From an uncultured Clostridia bacterium (GTDB taxonomy: Bacteria > Bacillota > Clostridia > Christensenellales > Borkfalkiaceae): a stretch of DNA of 8,258 nt. The stretch is from positions 1-8,258 of the forward strand of contig URMI01000034.1 in NCBI GenBank assembly GCA_900548845.1. Direction: 5' to 3'. Position 1 is the stretch's first letter. Every line of letters starts with the position of its first letter. Made by a program: the position numbers and the translations under genes. This document shows positions 6,086-8,258 of the stretch, in pieces. The notes under the pieces are model-generated. The model was not told the origin of the DNA. It saw only the letters and a program-made list of their open reading frames with translations, and made no database searches.

Positions 6086-7288
6086 ATGCAAGGTCTTCAA
6101 GACGATCACGGCACAGAAGCGCTCTCCCGCAAGGGGCGCCTTATTGCCGATTTCAAAGAACAGTTCGGCGAAGCGCCCGCGTATTTCTTTTCCTCCCCGG
6201 GAAGGGCAGAGATCGTGGGCAACCATACCGACCACAACGGCGGCAAAGTTTTGGTCTCCGCGATCTCCTGCGACGTCATGGCGGCTGTCTCGCCGCGCAC
6301 CGACGGCAATGTCGTCATCGCTTCGGGCGCGTACTATCCCATCCGCCTCTCCGTCCACGAACTCTCCGTGCGCGAGCGCGAAAAGGGCAAGTCCATCGCC
6401 CTCGTGAGGGGGGTGCTCGGCTATCTGAAGGAGCTCGGGCTTTCCTTCGGCGGCTTTTCCTGCGTCACGCACAGCACCATCTTCCGCGGGGCGGGCGTCT
6501 CCTCCTCGGCGGCGTTCGAAGTGCTCATCGCGGAGATCGTCAACGTGCTCTATCTCGGGGGAAGGCTCCCCGCCATCGAAAAGGCGCGCGCGGGCATGCT
6601 CGCGGAAAACGACTACTTCGGCAAGCCCTGCGGGCTTTTGGATCAGGCGGGCATCGCCTTCGGCGGGCTCAATGAGATCGACTTTTCCCCGCGCGAACCC
6701 TTCGTCACGCCCGTTCCCGCGCCCGAAGGCTACCGCCTCATCCTCACCAACACGGGCGGCTCGCACGCAAAGCTCACGAATCACTATGCGGATATCCGCC
6801 GCGAGATGGGCGAAGTCGCCGCCTTCTTCCATAAAAAATACCTCTTCGAACTTTCCGAGCGCGATCTTTTGGAAGCGCTCCCCGCGCTCCGCGGGAAGGT
6901 GAGCGACAGGGCAATTCTGCGTGCCTTCCACTTCTTCGAAGAGAATAAACGGGTGGAACTCGCCGCCCGTGCGCTGCAGGAAGGGGATACCTCGCTCTTT
7001 TTCGAACAGGTGCTTTCAAGCGGCGAGAGCAGCTTAAAATTCCTTCAGAACTGCTATCTCCCCGGCGACAGCTATCAGCCCGTCGTCATCGCCTTGAAGC
7101 TCAGCGAAAAACTGCTGAGAAGCGGCGCGTACCGCATGATGGGCGGGGGATTCACGGGCACCGTGCTCGCCTTCTGCCCCGTGGGGGGAGAGGAGCGCTA
7201 CTGCCGCGAGATGGCGCGTATTTTCGGCAGGGAGAACGTCTTTCTGACCGATCTCCGCGCCGAGGGCGCCACGCAAATTTCAGGATAA
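6086..7288 (+). CDS. galK: Galactokinase (GHMP kinase family)
   Basis: A 400-residue cytoplasmic enzyme that phosphorylates alpha-D-galactose at C1 with ATP, the first committed Leloir step. Visible motifs are the galactokinase signature SSPGRAEIVGNHTDHNGG (36-53), the GHMP ATP loop FRGAGVSSSAAF (133-144), GLLDQ with catalytic-base Asp186, NTGGSHAKLTNHYADIRREM (a variant of the DTG...YNxRR region), and the C-terminal GHMP motif GGGFTGT (353-359). Length is normal for the family. Asn46 stands where classical enzymes have Glu (GEHTDY, Glu43 in human GALK1). The ATG at 6086 puts the conserved Arg at 40, close to human Arg37; there is no ribosome site before it. An ATT at 6143 behind AAGGGG is a less likely start. 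galM follows after 24 nt. The Asn and SSPGR wording could mean a related sugar is the substrate, but galM next door favours galactose. Confidence 0.92.
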   Translation: MQGLQDDHGTEALSRKGRLIADFKEQFGEAPAYFFSSPGRAEIVGNHTDHNGGKVLVSAISCDVMAAVSPRTDGNVVIASGAYYPIRLSVHELSVREREKGKSIALVRGVLGYLKELGLSFGGFSCVTHSTIFRGAGVSSSAAFEVLIAEIVNVLYLGGRLPAIEKARAGMLAENDYFGKPCGLLDQAGIAFGGLNEIDFSPREPFVTPVPAPEGYRLILTNTGGSHAKLTNHYADIRREMGEVAAFFHKKYLFELSERDLLEALPALRGKVSDRAILRAFHFFEENKRVELAARALQEGDTSLFFEQVLSSGESSLKFLQNCYLPGDSYQPVVIALKLSEKLLRSGAYRMMGGGFTGTVLAFCPVGGEERYCREMARIFGRENVFLTDLRAEGATQISG

Positions 7289-7299
7289 AATCATTGATC

Positions 7300-7305
7300 G
7301 GAGGG
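7300..7305 (+). promoter_or_regulatory. galM ribosome binding site
   Basis: GGAGGG lies 7 nt before the ATG at 7313, within the 24-nt galK-galM gap. It contrasts with galK, which has no such site, and suggests that galM is translated independently from the shared mRNA. Confidence 0.8.
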
Positions 7306-7312
7306 ATCTATT

Positions 7313-8258
7313 ATGATTCAGACAAAGGTATTCGGCAAAACGGCGGACGGCAGGGAAGTCCTTGCCTTCACCTTCGAGGACGGCGCGCGCCGCGCCACCA
7401 TCCTCAACTACGGCGGCATCGTGCAGAGCATCGTCGTGCCCGATAAAGACGGCAAGCCCACCGACGTCATCCTCGGCTATAACGACATGGCGGGCTACGA
7501 AAACAACGGCGGGTATCTGGGCGCGCTCATCGGCCGCTTCGGCAACCGCATCGGCGAGGGCAAGCTCACCATCGACGGCACGACGTACGACCTTTACTGC
7601 AACGACCGCGGCAACCACCTCCACGGCGGCAAAGTGGGCTTCAACAAGAAGATCTGGGCGCACGAAGTGGACGGCGACAAGCTGAAGCTCTCCATCCTCT
7701 CCCCCGACGGCGAGGAAAATTATCCCGGCAATCTTTCCGTCACCGTCACCTACACCTTCAAGGATGGCGAACTTAAGATCGCTTACCACGCCGAAACGGA
7801 CAAGAAGACGGCGCTCAACCTCACCAACCACGCCTATTTCAATCTGAGCGGCGAAAACGACGGCTCCATCCTCGACAACGAGCTTTGGATCGACTGCGAC
7901 GAAATTACGCCCACCAACCCCACGATGATCCCCGTGGGCGGCTTCCGCGCCGTCAAGGGCACGCCCTTCGACTTCAACGAGGCAAAGCCCATCGGCCGCG
8001 ACATCGAGGCGGACGATACCGACTTAAAGCAGGGCAACGGGTACGATCACTGCCACGTCCTCAAAAACAAGTGCGGGGAGTATGTCAAGTACGCCGTTGC
8101 AAAGAGCCCCAAGACGGGCATCACGATGACGTGCTACACCGATATGCCCGCCGTGCAGTTCTATGCGGGCAACGGGCTGCACCAGCAGGGCAAGAGCATC
8201 TACTACGGCAAGCGCGCGGGCTTCTGCCTCGAAACGCAGTGCATCCCCAACAACGTCA
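7313..8258 (+). CDS. galM: Aldose 1-epimerase (galactose mutarotase), 3' end outside window
   Basis: The 315 visible residues run off the right edge; family members are usually about 340-350 residues, so roughly 30 are missing. The enzyme interconverts the beta and alpha anomers of D-galactose (and glucose), providing the alpha form that GalK uses. Family motifs are clear: NYGG (32-35), GRFGNRI (74-80), HLHGG (102-106), TNHAYFNL with catalytic-acid His173, GYDHC with Asp245, and LETQ with catalytic-base Glu307, at spacings matching GalM enzymes. There is no signal peptide, so it is cytoplasmic. It is the second gene of the galK operon. The frame is unbroken to the window end and the start is fixed by GGAGGG at 7300-7305. 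General aldose activity rather than strict galactose use cannot be excluded, but the galK neighbour supports the name. Confidence 0.94.
   Translation, partial: MIQTKVFGKTADGREVLAFTFEDGARRATILNYGGIVQSIVVPDKDGKPTDVILGYNDMAGYENNGGYLGALIGRFGNRIGEGKLTIDGTTYDLYCNDRGNHLHGGKVGFNKKIWAHEVDGDKLKLSILSPDGEENYPGNLSVTVTYTFKDGELKIAYHAETDKKTALNLTNHAYFNLSGENDGSILDNELWIDCDEITPTNPTMIPVGGFRAVKGTPFDFNEAKPIGRDIEADDTDLKQGNGYDHCHVLKNKCGEYVKYAVAKSPKTGITMTCYTDMPAVQFYAGNGLHQQGKSIYYGKRAGFCLETQCIPNNV

Noticed and set aside
6020..6931. N-terminal extension of the deacetylase frame on the minus strand
   Set aside because: It is antisense of galK; the signal peptide starting at 6019 marks the true N-terminus.

Overview
The window looks like chromosomal DNA from a GC-rich Gram-positive bacterium, most likely an uncultured member of the Clostridia. 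The reasons are a surface protein with a signal peptide, a long extracellular part and a C-terminal membrane anchor, strong GGAGGG ribosome sites, a compact secreted CE4 deacetylase of a type common in Clostridia, and a galactokinase with the SSPGR/GNHTDH wording I associate with Firmicutes. Genus cannot be read from this sequence. I see no rRNA, tRNA, insertion sequence, phage gene or CRISPR array.

Layout: (1) 3-266, the C-terminal end of an unidentified membrane protein. (2) 267-396, a short leader with a good sigma-A-type promoter and GGAGGG site driving a 774-residue surface protein (397-2721). That protein has a 12-bp tandem repeat coding for a Gly/Ser/Glu linker, a beta-helix stretch, Ig-like modules and a C-terminal anchor. 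(3) 2734-2795, two hairpins, the second a textbook UUCG terminator. (4) 2833-5382, a P2-type Ca2+-ATPase with all expected ion ligands. (5) 5336-6019 on the minus strand, a polysaccharide deacetylase whose 3' end overlaps the ATPase tail to tail. (6) 6020-6085, a 66-bp divergent promoter region. (7) 6086-7288 and 7313 to the window end, galactokinase and aldose 1-epimerase in one operon.

How the genes work together: galK and galM form a Leloir-pathway unit. GalM supplies alpha-D-galactose and GalK phosphorylates it; galT and galE are not in the window and may lie downstream. The surface protein and the deacetylase both act outside the membrane, the latter probably on cell-wall glycan. The ATPase probably exports Ca2+. 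No evidence links these to the gal operon beyond proximity.

I found no clear novel multi-gene system. The most checkable oddities are: a galK start codon placed at the predicted transcription start, suggesting a leaderless mRNA; a symmetric -10 box that could fire both ways; an inverted repeat against the ATPase start codon, with no ribosome site; the 47-bp convergent coding overlap, which gives the ATPase an Arg-rich tail; and active-site wording changes in GalK (Glu to Asn) and in the ATPase M4 motif.
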